Source: Chloroflexota bacterium
Lineage (GTDB): Bacteria; Chloroflexota; Dehalococcoidia; JACVQG01; JAHKAY01
Length of the DNA: 48,707 bases
Direction: 5' to 3'
Assembly: GCA_018825785.1 (NCBI GenBank)
Contig: JAHKAY010000056.1
Coordinates: 1 to 48,707 of the forward strand
Below the pieces are notes generated by a model. That model had not been told where the DNA came from, searched no databases, and saw only the letters and a program-made list of their open reading frames with translations. Positions 24,767 through 33,192 of the stretch are shown here, one piece after another. A program made the position numbers and the translations under genes. The stretch's first letter is position 1; each line of letters begins with the position of its first letter.

Positions 24767-27235
24767 TCAGTCCTGGCCCTGGGCTGAGACGGTGGGGGCC
24801 AGAGTCACTACCCGGAAGGTGATGTTGTCCCCTTCCTTCTCCAGGACGACGGTGTCCCCGGCGTGGAAAGCCCCCTTGAGGAGGCCCTCGGAGAGCTGGT
24901 CCTCCACCATGTTCTGGATGACCCGGCGCAGGGGGCGGGCACCGTAGGTGGGGTCATAGCCCTTCTCCCCCAGAAAGTCCTTGGCCTCCCCGGTGGCCTC
25001 CAGCTTTACCCCCTTCTCCTGGAGCGTTTTGGCCACATTGGTCAGCATGAGCTCCACAATCTGGCGGATGTGGTCCTTGGTAAGGGCGTGGAAGACCACC
25101 ACCCCGTCGATGCGGTTGAGGAACTCAGGACGGAAGGTCTTCTTCAGCTCCCCCAGCACCTTATCCTTCATCTTGTCATAGGCCTGCTGCTGGGACTTGA
25201 ACTCATCGGCCCGGACGGGGAAGCCGAGGGTGGTGTCCCTTCTGATGAGCTCGGCCCCGATGTTGCTGGTCATGACCATGATGGAGTTGCGGAAGTCCAC
25301 CTTTCTCCCCTTGGCATCGGTGAGGTGGCCGTCATCAAATATCTGGAGAAGGATGTTGAAGACATCGGGGTGGGCCTTCTCTATTTCGTCCAGGAGAATG
25401 CAGCAGTAGGACTTGCGCCTCACCGCCTCGGTGAGCTGTCCCCCCTCCTCGTAGCCCACATAGCCCGGCGGGGCACCCACCAGCCGGGCCACGGTGTGGC
25501 GCTCCATAAACTCGGACATATCCAGGCGGATGAGGGTGTCCTCACTGCCGAACATGAACTCCGACAAGGCCCGCACCAGCTCTGTCTTGCCCACGCCCGT
25601 GGGCCCCAGGAAGATGAAGCTGCCGATGGGGCGGCGGGGGTCCTTGAGGCCGGCCCGGGCCCGCCTCACCGCCTTGGCGATAATGGAGATGGCCTCATCC
25701 TGCCCCACAATGCGCCGATGGAGGGCTTCCTCCATCTGGAGAAGGCGGCTGGACTCGTCCTGGGCGATGCGGGCCACCGGGATACCTGTCCACATGCTCA
25801 CCACCACGGCGATGTCCTCTTCGGTGACGGTTGGCCTTGTCTCCACCTGTTCTATCTGGAGGTCCTTCTCCATCTTCTGGAGCTTCTCCATCAGATGGAG
25901 CTCCCGGTCCCTGAGCTCGGCGGCATATTCATACTGCTGGGCGGCAATGGCCTGCTCCTTGTCCCGCCTCACTGCCTCCAGCGCCTTCTTTATCTCCACA
26001 AGGGAAAGGGGTACGCCACCCCGTTTGATGCGGACCCGGCTTGAGGCCTCGTCCACCAGGTCAATGGCCTTGTCGGGGAGGAAGCGGGAGGTAATGAAGC
26101 GGGCGGAGAGATTGGCCGCTACCTTCAAGGCCTCATCGCTGATGGAGAGCCGGTGGTGCTCCTCGTAGCGGTGCTTGATGCCCCGCAGTATCTCCACGGT
26201 CTGCTCAATGGTGGGCTCCTCCACCAGGACGGGCTGGAAGCGCCGCTCCAGGGCGGCATCCTTTTCTACATGCTTGCGGTATTCGTCCAGGGTGGTAGCG
26301 CCGATGCACTGGACCTCCCCTCGGGAAAGGGCAGGCTTGAGGATGTTGGCGGCATCCACCGCCCCCTCCGCCGCCCCGGCCCCTACTATGGTATGGAGCT
26401 CATCCACAAAGAGGACGCAGTTGCCTGATGTCTTTATCTCCTCAATCACCTTCTTGAGGCGCTCTTCAAACTCCCCCCGGTACTTGGTGCCTGCCACCAG
26501 GGCCCCCACATCCAGGGTGACCAGACGCTTCCCCTGGAGGGTCTCGGGGACCTCCCCGGCCACAATCCGGTGAGCCAGACCCTCCACGATGGCGGTCTTG
26601 CCCACCCCAGGCTCGCCGATGAGGGCGGGGTTGTTCTTGGTGCGGCGCGAGAGTATCTGGATGACCCTTTCTATTTCCTTGTGCCGGCCGATGATGGGGT
26701 CAAGTTTGCCTGCCCTGGCTAGGACAGTGAGGTCAACCCCCAACTGGTCCAGGGTGGGGGTTCGGGTGGCCGGACGCCAGGTCTGGGGAGGGGTCTGGGA
26801 GAGTATGCGAGTCACCTCGGTGCGGACCTTCTCCAGGCTGACCCCAAGGCTCTCCAGCACCCCGGCCGCGACCCCTTCCCCCTCCCTGAGGAGGCCCAGG
26901 AGGAGGTGCTCGGTGCCGATATAGTTGTGATTGAGCCGGCGGGCCTCGTCCACCGCCAGCTCAATCACCCTCTTGGCGCGGGGTGTGAGGCCGATCTCAC
27001 CGGTGGTGGGGCGCTCCCCCCGGCCAATTATGAACTCCACCGCCGCCCTGACCTTGCTCAGTTCCACCCCCAGGTTGGCCAGGACCCTGGCCGCCACACC
27101 CTCCCCCTCCCTTACCAGGCCCAGCAGGATGTGTTCGGTGCCGATATAGTTATGGTTGAAGCGCTGGGCCTCTTCCTGGGCCAGGGTCAGCACCCGCCGC
27201 GCTCGTTCCGAGAACTTCTCAAAACGGCTTGACAT
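24767..27235 (-). CDS. clpC: Clp protease ATP-binding subunit ClpC
   Basis: AAA+ unfoldase that feeds substrates to ClpP. Two N-terminal Clp-N repeats (both contain the [14 protein letters not shown] or [14 protein letters not shown] pattern) occupy residues 1-145. The first AAA module has GEPGVGKTA near 208. A UVR motif ([15 protein letters not shown]) lies near 435. The second AAA module has [10 protein letters not shown] near 545. 822 residues, normal for ClpC. It overlaps the S1-domain gene by 17 nt. The mcsA, mcsB and ctsR genes often found upstream are absent. Confidence 0.95.
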   Translation of the reverse strand: MSSRFEKFSERARRVLTLAQEEAQRFNHNYIGTEHILLGLVREGEGVAARVLANLGVELSKVRAAVEFIIGRGERPTTGEIGLTPRAKRVIELAVDEARRLNHNYIGTEHLLLGLLREGEGVAAGVLESLGVSLEKVRTEVTRILSQTPPQTWRPATRTPTLDQLGVDLTVLARAGKLDPIIGRHKEIERVIQILSRRTKNNPALIGEPGVGKTAIVEGLAHRIVAGEVPETLQGKRLVTLDVGALVAGTKYRGEFEERLKKVIEEIKTSGNCVLFVDELHTIVGAGAAEGAVDAANILKPALSRGEVQCIGATTLDEYRKHVEKDAALERRFQPVLVEEPTIEQTVEILRGIKHRYEEHHRLSISDEALKVAANLSARFITSRFLPDKAIDLVDEASSRVRIKRGGVPLSLVEIKKALEAVRRDKEQAIAAQQYEYAAELRDRELHLMEKLQKMEKDLQIEQVETRPTVTEEDIAVVVSMWTGIPVARIAQDESSRLLQMEEALHRRIVGQDEAISIIAKAVRRARAGLKDPRRPIGSFIFLGPTGVGKTELVRALSEFMFGSEDTLIRLDMSEFMERHTVARLVGAPPGYVGYEEGGQLTEAVRRKSYCCILLDEIEKAHPDVFNILLQIFDDGHLTDAKGRKVDFRNSIMVMTSNIGAELIRRDTTLGFPVRADEFKSQQQAYDKMKDKVLGELKKTFRPEFLNRIDGVVVFHALTKDHIRQIVELMLTNVAKTLQEKGVKLEATGEAKDFLGEKGYDPTYGARPLRRVIQNMVEDQLSEGLLKGAFHAGDTVVLEKEGDNITFRVVTLAPTVSAQGQD

Positions 27236-28319
27236 TTTTCCTCTTAGCGGGGATTCCCGCCTCCTCTTCCTCCTGAGCCTGCCTTAGGCTGAGGCGCATC
27301 TGCCTCTTCTCAGAGTTGATGGAGATGACCATCAGGGTGAGTTCCTGCTCCTCCGTGACAACCTCCTTAGGGTGGACGATGCGCCTATGGGCAAGCTCAG
27401 AAATATGGACCAGTCCCTCAATAGAGCTGTCCAGGCGGACGAAGGCGCCAAAGGGCATAAGGCGGGTGACAGTGCCCATCACCTTCATCCCCACCTGGTA
27501 CTTCTCGTTTATCTTCTCCCAGGGGTGGGACTGGGTGCGTTTGTGGCTGAGGAGGAGCCTCTTGGCCTGGGAGTCAACCTTCATCACCAGCACCTCCAGC
27601 TCCTGGCCCACCTGGACTATTTCGCCGGGGCCCTTCCCCCTTTCCCAGGAAAGCTCGGAGAGGGGGACCAGCCCCTCCACCCCCCCCACATCCACAAAGA
27701 CCCCGAAGTTATGTATCCCTGTTACCTTCCCCAGGCGCTTCTCCCCTTCCACTAGTTGCGAAAGGACATGCTCCCTCTCTTGCTCCCACAGCTGGCGGGC
27801 AGCAGCCCGCTCGGAGAGAATGAGGCGCTGGCGGCTGGGGCTGACTTCCATCACCCTGAGCCATACCTGCTGGCCCACCCTTTCCTGGAGCCGGGCCTGG
27901 GCCAGGAGCTGGGAGTTGGGGACGAAGCCCGGGACGCCCTGGCACCTCACCACCAGCCCCCCCTTGTTGTGGCCGATGATCTGGCCCTGCACCAGCTCCC
28001 CGCTGGCCAGGCATTGCTCCAGACTGTGCCAGCCCTGATACTTGCGGGCCTGGTCCAGGGAGAGGAGGACCGGCGCCTCATCCCGAGGTGGCTGGAGGAC
28101 GTAGACCAGGACCTCTTGCCCTGGCTGGATGGGATTCTCAGCGGTGGTCCTCATTTCGCCGGGAGGTATGATGGCCTCGGTCTTAAAGCCGATGCTTATC
28201 CAGGCCCCGTCCTTGTCTATTGTCACCACGCGGCCCATAACCAGATCCCCCCAGCGCAGGCCCTTCCGGGGGACGAAGAGCTGGTCAAAACTTTCTACCC
28301 CGGTAGCTTCGATAGTCAT
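27219..28319 (-). CDS. rpsA: S1-domain protein, ribosomal protein S1 type
   Basis: Four S1 RNA-binding repeats: about 20-88, 106-172, 190-258 and 276-344. The third (GKVTGIHNFGVFVDVGGVEGLVPLSEL) and fourth (GTVTRLMPFGAFVRLDSSIEGLVHISEL) are the most canonical. 366 residues is the short four-repeat form common outside Proteobacteria. The start ATG 28319 has no strong Shine-Dalgarno. A TGCTAGAAT extended -10 lies about 22 nt upstream. It is the promoter-proximal gene of the clpC operon. Confidence 0.85.
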   Translation of the reverse strand: MTIEATGVESFDQLFVPRKGLRWGDLVMGRVVTIDKDGAWISIGFKTEAIIPPGEMRTTAENPIQPGQEVLVYVLQPPRDEAPVLLSLDQARKYQGWHSLEQCLASGELVQGQIIGHNKGGLVVRCQGVPGFVPNSQLLAQARLQERVGQQVWLRVMEVSPSRQRLILSERAAARQLWEQEREHVLSQLVEGEKRLGKVTGIHNFGVFVDVGGVEGLVPLSELSWERGKGPGEIVQVGQELEVLVMKVDSQAKRLLLSHKRTQSHPWEKINEKYQVGMKVMGTVTRLMPFGAFVRLDSSIEGLVHISELAHRRIVHPKEVVTEEQELTLMVISINSEKRQMRLSLRQAQEEEEAGIPAKRKNVKPF

Positions 28320-28340
28320 TGACTAAGTCCCCGTGGGTTT

Positions 28341-28346
28341 ATTCTA
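28341..28346 (-). promoter_or_regulatory. Extended -10 box ahead of rpsA
   Basis: Minus-strand TGCTAGAAT, five of six matches to TATAAT with the TG extension. Initiation near 28334 would give a leader of about 15 nt. No clear -35. Confidence 0.4.
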
Positions 28347-28463
28347 GCATAGTCCTGGCGGAAATAAAAGCTATAGGCCATTCATCAACCGCACCCCCTC
28401 GGGCTTCAAATTCCCCCAGGGGGATAGTGTGGTGGGTTGCAGACAAGCCGAGTTATTTAAGCC

Positions 28464-28583
28464 TCCTGGCGGCGGCATATTCTCCCAGAGGGCTGCCCCT
28501 CGAGTATCGTCTGCGCTGGGGCGTTTCACTTCCGTGTTCGGGATGGGAACGGGTGGTTCCACCCCGCTCTGGCCACCAGGAGG
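28464..28583 (-). rRNA. rrf: 5S ribosomal RNA, isolated
   Basis: The minus strand carries a complete 5S rRNA of about 120 nt. The ends pair (TCCTGGTGGC with GCCGCCAGGA), and the conserved CCCGTTCCCATCCCGAACAC loop region and GAAGTGAAACGC follow in order. Neither 23S nor 16S rRNA, nor any tRNA, lies beside it. The M50 protease gene ends 39 nt upstream and rpsA starts 145 nt downstream. It has its own promoter at 28590-28618, so it is an autonomous gene. Confidence 0.93.
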
Positions 28584-28589
28584 CACCAT

Positions 28590-28618
28590 ATTATAAAGGC
28601 CACGCCGGATTTTATCAA
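28590..28618 (-). promoter_or_regulatory. Promoter of the isolated 5S rRNA gene
   Basis: Minus-strand TTGATA (28613-28618), exact 17-nt spacer, exact TATAAT (28590-28595). Initiation 7 nt downstream falls at about 28583, the mature 5' end of 5S rRNA. This suggests that no 5' processing is needed. Confidence 0.75.
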
Positions 28619-28622
28619 GAGG

Positions 28623-29744
28623 CTATATGCGAAGCTCTGAGTGGACGCGGATAAAGCGTAGGATGCTATCCCGGGCCACGATGCCCAGGAGCCGGCCCCC
28701 CTCCACCACGGGGAGCTGGTTTATGTCCTGGGAGTCCATCCTCTCCAGGAGGCTCGCCATCTCCTCCCTGGGGCTGGCCGTCTGGACCTGGTCCATGGGG
28801 GTCATAGCCTGGAAAAGGGGGGTGGTGGGCCAGAGAGAATTGGGTACCGCTTTGATGTTATGCAGGGTCATCATCCCCTCCAGCTTCTCCCCAGAAGCCA
28901 CCATGAAGCACCTTCTCCCACTGCGCAGGACATTGCCGTCCACCAGCTCCCGGACGGTGAGGTCCGGAGGGACCAGAGGGCAATCCTGGGTCATCACCTC
29001 AGCAACAGTAATCCCTTTGAGGGCGTCCCGGAGTACCGCCTGGCGGTAACTGGAGGAGGCCGCATTCTCCAGGAACCAGCCGATGAAGGCCAGCCATAAT
29101 CCGCTCACCCAGTCCCGGGTGAGAAAGGCCAGGAGGATGCCGCCAAGAATAAAGAGGAAAGCGATGCCCTGTCCCAGGATAGTGGCATAGCGGGTGGCCC
29201 GGCGGAAGTCCCCGGTAGCCCCCCAGAGAATGGAACGGAAGACCCGCCCCCCGTCCAGGGGGAAGCCAGGGATGAGATTGAACACGGCCAGAAGGACGTT
29301 GATGCGGGCAAGCCAGGCCGCCAAGGCATTGACCGGCTGGCTCAGGGGGGCAGAGATAACGGCCACCCCCCAGAAAAGGGTACCCAGCAAGAGGCTGGAC
29401 AGGGGCCCGGACAGGGCCATGAGGAGTTCCCCCCTGGGCTGGATGGGCTCCCGGCTTATCCGCGCCACCCCCCCAAAAATGAAAAGGGTGATGCTCTTCA
29501 CCGGCACGCCAAAGCGCACGGAAACCACGCTGTGGGCGAGCTCATGGGCCACCACCGAGGCGAAGAAAAGGAGGCTGGTGGCCACCCCCACCCCCCAGGC
29601 AAGCCGGTTGCTCCACGTGGGGTAGGCATCAGGGAAGTAGAACCCGGAGAGGGAAAGGGTCACCAGGGCGAAGATGAAGAACCAGGAATAGTGGACAAGT
29701 ATGGGCATCCCCAGCAGATTCCCCAGGCGGAAAGAGCCGCTCAT
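28623..29744 (-). CDS. Site-2 protease (M50) with CBS pair
   Basis: Intramembrane zinc metalloprotease. HELAH (H67, E68, H71) lies in a membrane helix, and the second metal motif NLIPGFPLDGG (D164) follows. Six hydrophobic segments cover residues 1-230. Residues 240-370 form two CBS repeats, which usually bind adenosyl ligands and regulate the protease. Its ATG overlaps the speB stop (ATGA), making it the last gene of the polyamine operon. No sigma or anti-sigma substrate is encoded beside it. Confidence 0.88.
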   Translation of the reverse strand: MSGSFRLGNLLGMPILVHYSWFFIFALVTLSLSGFYFPDAYPTWSNRLAWGVGVATSLLFFASVVAHELAHSVVSVRFGVPVKSITLFIFGGVARISREPIQPRGELLMALSGPLSSLLLGTLFWGVAVISAPLSQPVNALAAWLARINVLLAVFNLIPGFPLDGGRVFRSILWGATGDFRRATRYATILGQGIAFLFILGGILLAFLTRDWVSGLWLAFIGWFLENAASSSYRQAVLRDALKGITVAEVMTQDCPLVPPDLTVRELVDGNVLRSGRRCFMVASGEKLEGMMTLHNIKAVPNSLWPTTPLFQAMTPMDQVQTASPREEMASLLERMDSQDINQLPVVEGGRLLGIVARDSILRFIRVHSELRI

Positions 29745-30607
29745 CTCTGCCCCTCTACCGCGTAGCCCATCAGCTTATAGGCCAGCTTGGCGGCGGTAAA
29801 GGCGCATGCGGCTGGCCCCTGCCTGGGGCACAGCTCCACCAGGTCAAACCCCACCACTTCCTTTCTCCCTGCCACGGCCTTGAGCAACGCCAGGGCCTCC
29901 CCCCAGCCCAGCCCCCCCGGCTCCGGGCTCCCCACCGCCGCCATGATGGCCGGGTCCAGCACATCCAGGTCAATTGTAATGTAGACCCGGGCCGAAAGGG
30001 AAGCCAGGACATCTTCTATGGGGATGTCCCCCGGGGCAAAATAGCGCAGGCCCTTCTCCTTCACAAATACCTGTTCCTCAGAGCTGAGGCTGCGGATGCC
30101 CACCCCCACCACCGGGCAGAGCTCCATCAGCCGGCGCATTGTGCAGGCGTGGCTGTACCGGGTGCCCAGGTAACTCTGCCGCAGGTCAGCATGGGCATCC
30201 AGATGGAGGACGGAAATGTCGGGATAGCGCCGGACCATGGCCCTCGCCACCCCCACCGTGATTGAATGCTCCCCCCCCAGAACGACGGGGAACTTCCCCT
30301 TCTCCAGTATCCATGCCACCGCCCTCTCCACCCTGGAAACCATCCCGGCGGGACTGCCAAGGACGGGCTCGAGCTCCATGAGGGTATGAATGCCCACCCT
30401 GAAAGTCTCCCGGTCCAGTTCCTGGTCATAGAACTCCAGGTTCTGGGAGGCGTCTATGATGGCCCGGGGGCCCTCCCGCTGGCCGCTATGCCAGCCGACG
30501 GTGGAGTCATAGGGAACGGGGAGGACCACAATCCGCGCCTTCTCCAGGAGGCTATAAGGCTCTCCGATACCGGCGAAGTTGCGAGGCAAAGAGGGGCCCG
30601 GCTTCAT
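29741..30607 (-). CDS. speB: Agmatinase / arginase-family ureohydrolase
   Basis: Binuclear manganese hydrolase, predicted to convert agmatine to putrescine and urea. Metal motifs: GGEHSIT (GGDHS in most agmatinases; the substituted residue is not a ligand), LDAHADLR and TIDLDVLDP. N-terminal PYDSTVGWHSGQREGPRAI is the substrate-side signature. 288 residues from ATG 30607, which overlaps the previous stop by 4 nt. Specificity for agmatine and not for another guanidino compound such as aminopropylagmatine is not settled by sequence. Confidence 0.85.
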   Translation of the reverse strand: MKPGPSLPRNFAGIGEPYSLLEKARIVVLPVPYDSTVGWHSGQREGPRAIIDASQNLEFYDQELDRETFRVGIHTLMELEPVLGSPAGMVSRVERAVAWILEKGKFPVVLGGEHSITVGVARAMVRRYPDISVLHLDAHADLRQSYLGTRYSHACTMRRLMELCPVVGVGIRSLSSEEQVFVKEKGLRYFAPGDIPIEDVLASLSARVYITIDLDVLDPAIMAAVGSPEPGGLGWGEALALLKAVAGRKEVVGFDLVELCPRQGPAACAFTAAKLAYKLMGYAVEGQR

Positions 30608-31611
30608 CCCAGGGGAACGGCCAGGCCCTTCCGGGGCAGGATGGCCTGGCACCTTTCGGCAAGCGCGCTCACGATGAGAGGCAAAGCGATGGTGGCATCG
30701 GAATAGACGGTAACGGTCCCGGCCCCTTTGGCTACCTTCCCCCAGGAGCGGGCCTCCTCAAAGGTGCAGCCGGAGAGGCCACCCCACTGGGGGGAATCGG
30801 TGGTTATCTGGACGGCGTATTTATGCCCCATCACCGGCTGGCCGAAGAGGCCGACACAGAGGGACGCCTGCTGGATGAAGTTCTTGGGGGTGCCACCTCC
30901 CACAAGCACCACCCCCGTGGCAGGGGCCCGGGCGCAGAGCTGGATTGTGTCCAGCACATCCTGGGCCAGGTCCCATTTGAGCTCGCAGCCGTATTTCATC
31001 CGGGCAATGGCCAGGGCAGTGCCCAGAACGCTGTCGGCCAATGCGGGGCAGAAGACGGGAACCCCGTTCTTGTAAGCCGAGGCCAGGATACCATCGGCCC
31101 CGGCCTGAGAGGAAAGCTCTTTTCCCAGGAGGCAAAGGTATTCCCGCGTGCCTACGGGTTTTTCCGGGGGCAGACGGGCGGAGAAGCGGGCGACGAAGTC
31201 CTCCCCCTGCTCCAGCTCTCCGGCCCGGAGGAGGGTATCATACACCCGGTTTAGCCTCGCCTGGCGGAGGTCCTCGTCATGCCCGGGCTGGCTCTGGAAG
31301 TGGTAAAAGCCCAGGCTCTCGTGGATGTCGTGGAAGAGGTTGGCCCCGGTGCTCACCAGGCAATCAATGAGGCGGTTCTGGATGAGATAGGCGATGACAG
31401 GGCGCAGGCCGGCGGGGACCATAGCTCCCGCCAGGCCAAAGAAGATAAAGGTCTCCCCTTTCAGCATCTTCTCCCAGAGGCTCGCAGCCCGGGAGAGATT
31501 GCGGGCCTGAAAAGATGTCCCCCCCATCCTCTCCAGGAGCTGGGCCAGGGACCAGGGGGGACAGATGGAGAGGGGGGTAGTGGGGGTCTTCAGTGGGTCA
31601 TGGGGGGCCAT
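30604..31611 (-). CDS. Deoxyhypusine synthase-like aminobutyl/aminopropyl transferase
   Basis: 335 residues of the DHS fold. NAD-binding and substrate segments match the family: FFGLAGAMVPAGLRPVI, STGANLFHDIHESLG, and the final block with EEARSWGK, whose lysine (K292) aligns with the catalytic lysine of eukaryotic DHS, followed by TVTVYSDATIALPLIV. Bacteria lack eIF5A, so the bacterial homologs must act on small amines. Adjacent speD and speB make a polyamine product very likely. Start ATG 31611 follows GAGGAAGGAG and overlaps speD by 14 nt. A longer start at 31659 is possible. Confidence 0.82.
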   Translation of the reverse strand: MAPHDPLKTPTTPLSICPPWSLAQLLERMGGTSFQARNLSRAASLWEKMLKGETFIFFGLAGAMVPAGLRPVIAYLIQNRLIDCLVSTGANLFHDIHESLGFYHFQSQPGHDEDLRQARLNRVYDTLLRAGELEQGEDFVARFSARLPPEKPVGTREYLCLLGKELSSQAGADGILASAYKNGVPVFCPALADSVLGTALAIARMKYGCELKWDLAQDVLDTIQLCARAPATGVVLVGGGTPKNFIQQASLCVGLFGQPVMGHKYAVQITTDSPQWGGLSGCTFEEARSWGKVAKGAGTVTVYSDATIALPLIVSALAERCQAILPRKGLAVPLG

Positions 31612-32014
31612 GGCTCCTTCCTCGGGGGCGGGCAGGCTCCATCTCAAGGGGGAGGTCAAAGTCCGGGTATTCCAGGCCGCGCCGGAGGAGATGGCTCCTC
31701 ACCCGGGTGAGTTTGAACTCCTCCCGGAGCTGCCGGACCACCTCAACGGCATCAAATTCCTTGCAGGAGAAGATGTCAATGTTGAGGAGGCGTTTCTCCA
31801 CAAAGGTGTGGATGGTCATATGGCTTTCGGCGATGAGAACGAAAGCGGAAAGCCCCCAGTCTTCCGGCTTGGTGCCTACATACCTGAAAACGAAGGGAGG
31901 GGTCACCTTTTTCATGCCTATCTGGGCCGGAAACCGGTCCAGGAGGCCGTAGATGAACCCCTCATCCTGGAGGAGCTGGGGGTCAGACCCATACCCATCC
32001 AATATCAGGTGCAT
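31598..32014 (-). CDS. speD: S-adenosylmethionine decarboxylase proenzyme
   Basis: Pyruvoyl enzyme that makes decarboxylated SAM, the aminopropyl donor. The self-cleavage motif AESHMTIHTF has the pyruvoyl-forming S64, and the active-site cysteine C84 lies in IFSCKEFD. 138 residues fits the prokaryotic class 1b form. ATG 32014 is preceded by GAGGAGGT at 10 nt. It is the first gene of the operon and overlaps the DHS-like gene. Confidence 0.88.
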   Translation of the reverse strand: MHLILDGYGSDPQLLQDEGFIYGLLDRFPAQIGMKKVTPPFVFRYVGTKPEDWGLSAFVLIAESHMTIHTFVEKRLLNIDIFSCKEFDAVEVVRQLREEFKLTRVRSHLLRRGLEYPDFDLPLEMEPARPRGRSHGPP

Positions 32015-32110
32015 TAGAGCCTACCTCCTCAATGAGCTAGTTTCTCGGGGGCCTGGCGCCCCCCCCATTAGGTCCAGGCGGTGATAAACCACCTCCTATC
32101 CATTTTCAGA
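32015..32110 (-). promoter_or_regulatory. Structured leader of the speD operon
   Basis: The predicted transcript starts near 32108 and has about 94 nt before speD. On the minus strand AGGTGGT-TTATC-ACCGCCT forms a fully paired 7-bp hairpin, and GGGGGGC-GCCA-GGCCCCC a second GC-rich one. The speD Shine-Dalgarno follows. The layout suits post-transcriptional control by polyamine or SAM, but no known riboswitch consensus is recognised. Confidence 0.4.
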
Positions 32111-32114
32111 CCGA

Positions 32115-32142
32115 ATTATACACATCATCCCCCGCAATGCAA
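32115..32142 (-). promoter_or_regulatory. speD promoter
   Basis: Exact TATAAT on the minus strand (32115-32120) with a weak TTGCAT at 32137-32142, 16-nt spacer. The -35 lies in the loop of an inverted repeat (32130-32155). Confidence 0.5.
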
Positions 32143-32161
32143 GTTTTCTGCGGGGTTTTTT
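32130..32161 (+). terminator. Hairpin with T-run on + strand, over speD promoter
   Basis: CCCCGCA (32130-32136) and TGCGGGG (32149-32155) form a 7-bp stem with a 12-nt loop, followed by TTTTTT on the + strand. No + strand gene lies upstream within several kb, so it would stop antisense transcription. On the minus strand it has no U-tail. Confidence 0.5.
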
Positions 32162-32224
32162 GGGAAAGGGAGTGCCCAGACGTGGGGCGCTTCCTTTCCC
32201 TATACTTGGCCCCGGTTCAGGGCA

Positions 32225-33091
32225 TTACTTGTAGTTCAGCACCACCACCGTGGTCGCGGCGGGCAGGGTGGCCTTGGAGAGACTAATAGTGGTGCTGTTG
32301 GGGCGCTGCACTGTCTTCCCCACCAGGAAGGGGTCCACTGCCTCCCCCGCCCATGTGGGCCTCGCTTCGGTCTTATAATGCATGGGAATCGCCACCTTGG
32401 GGTTAAGCTGGCCCACCACCTGGGTGGCCCCAGCGGCATCTATGGTGAAGTTCCCTCCCACGGGGACTATGAGCACATCTATCGCGCCCATGGCCAGGAC
32501 CTGCTCCGGGGTCAGGACATGGCCCAGGTCGCCCAGGTGGGCCAGGCGCAGGCCATCCACCTCCAGGACAAAGACGGCGTTGCGGCCCCGCGCGCTCCCC
32601 TGCGAATTATCGTGGAAGGTGGCCACGCTGCGGACGGCGACCTCACCCTCGTCACCGACCTTCTGGTTTATCTCGTTCCAACCGCTGGCGCTGAGGCCCC
32701 GCAGTATCAGGGGGCTACCCGTCGCCACGGACACATTGTTATGGTCGGAGTGCTCGTGGGTGACCAGAACAACATCAATGCCAGCAATGGGGGCTATCGT
32801 ATAGCCCGTTGAAGCGGCGGGCGGGTCTATGAGGACCTTGGTCCCCTGGGAAGAGGTAAGGAGGAAGGCGGAGTGGCCCAGATACTGTAGCTGGGTCGTG
32901 CCGGCGGGAGCAGCCGTCGGGGTAGGAGTGGGGGTGGGGGTTGGAGTGGCCGCAGGTGAAGCCGTTGGGGTGCGTGTAGGCGTAGGGGTGGGCGTGGGTG
33001 ATGGCGTGGGTGTTACGGCAGGCACCACGCAGGCCACCGCCAGCAAGGCCACCGCCAGCGCCAACCCAACGACAAAACCTCGACCTTTCAT
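32225..33091 (-). CDS. Secreted metallo-beta-lactamase-fold lipoprotein
   Basis: Signal peptide with lipobox LAVAC (C21). Residues 27-63 are a TP/PT-repeat linker, which corresponds to the low-complexity GGGGTG-rich DNA at about 32900-33015. The rest is a UlaG/COG2220-type MBL domain: LGHSAFLL, VLVTHEHSDHNNV (H112, H114, D116, H117), FHDN, LGDLGHVL and IPMHY. It is therefore tethered outside the membrane on a flexible stalk. The extracellular substrate is unknown. It ends about 100 nt before the speD promoter. Confidence 0.82.
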   Translation of the reverse strand: MKGRGFVVGLALAVALLAVACVVPAVTPTPSPTPTPTPTRTPTASPAATPTPTPTPTPTAAPAGTTQLQYLGHSAFLLTSSQGTKVLIDPPAASTGYTIAPIAGIDVVLVTHEHSDHNNVSVATGSPLILRGLSASGWNEINQKVGDEGEVAVRSVATFHDNSQGSARGRNAVFVLEVDGLRLAHLGDLGHVLTPEQVLAMGAIDVLIVPVGGNFTIDAAGATQVVGQLNPKVAIPMHYKTEARPTWAGEAVDPFLVGKTVQRPNSTTISLSKATLPAATTVVVLNYK

Positions 33092-33192
33092 CTTTTTTTG
33101 CTCCTCCTGAAGAAACTGAATGAGCTAACATACCATCAACGGGCTACATAGTCAACCCCTGCGCCAAGACATTGGCCAGCAGCCCTTCCCCG

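Noticed and set aside
32900-33015. GGGGTG-rich repeat that could be a G-rich regulatory or CRISPR-like array
   Set aside because: It encodes the TP/PT linker of the lipoprotein in frame; there are no spacers or regular repeat units.
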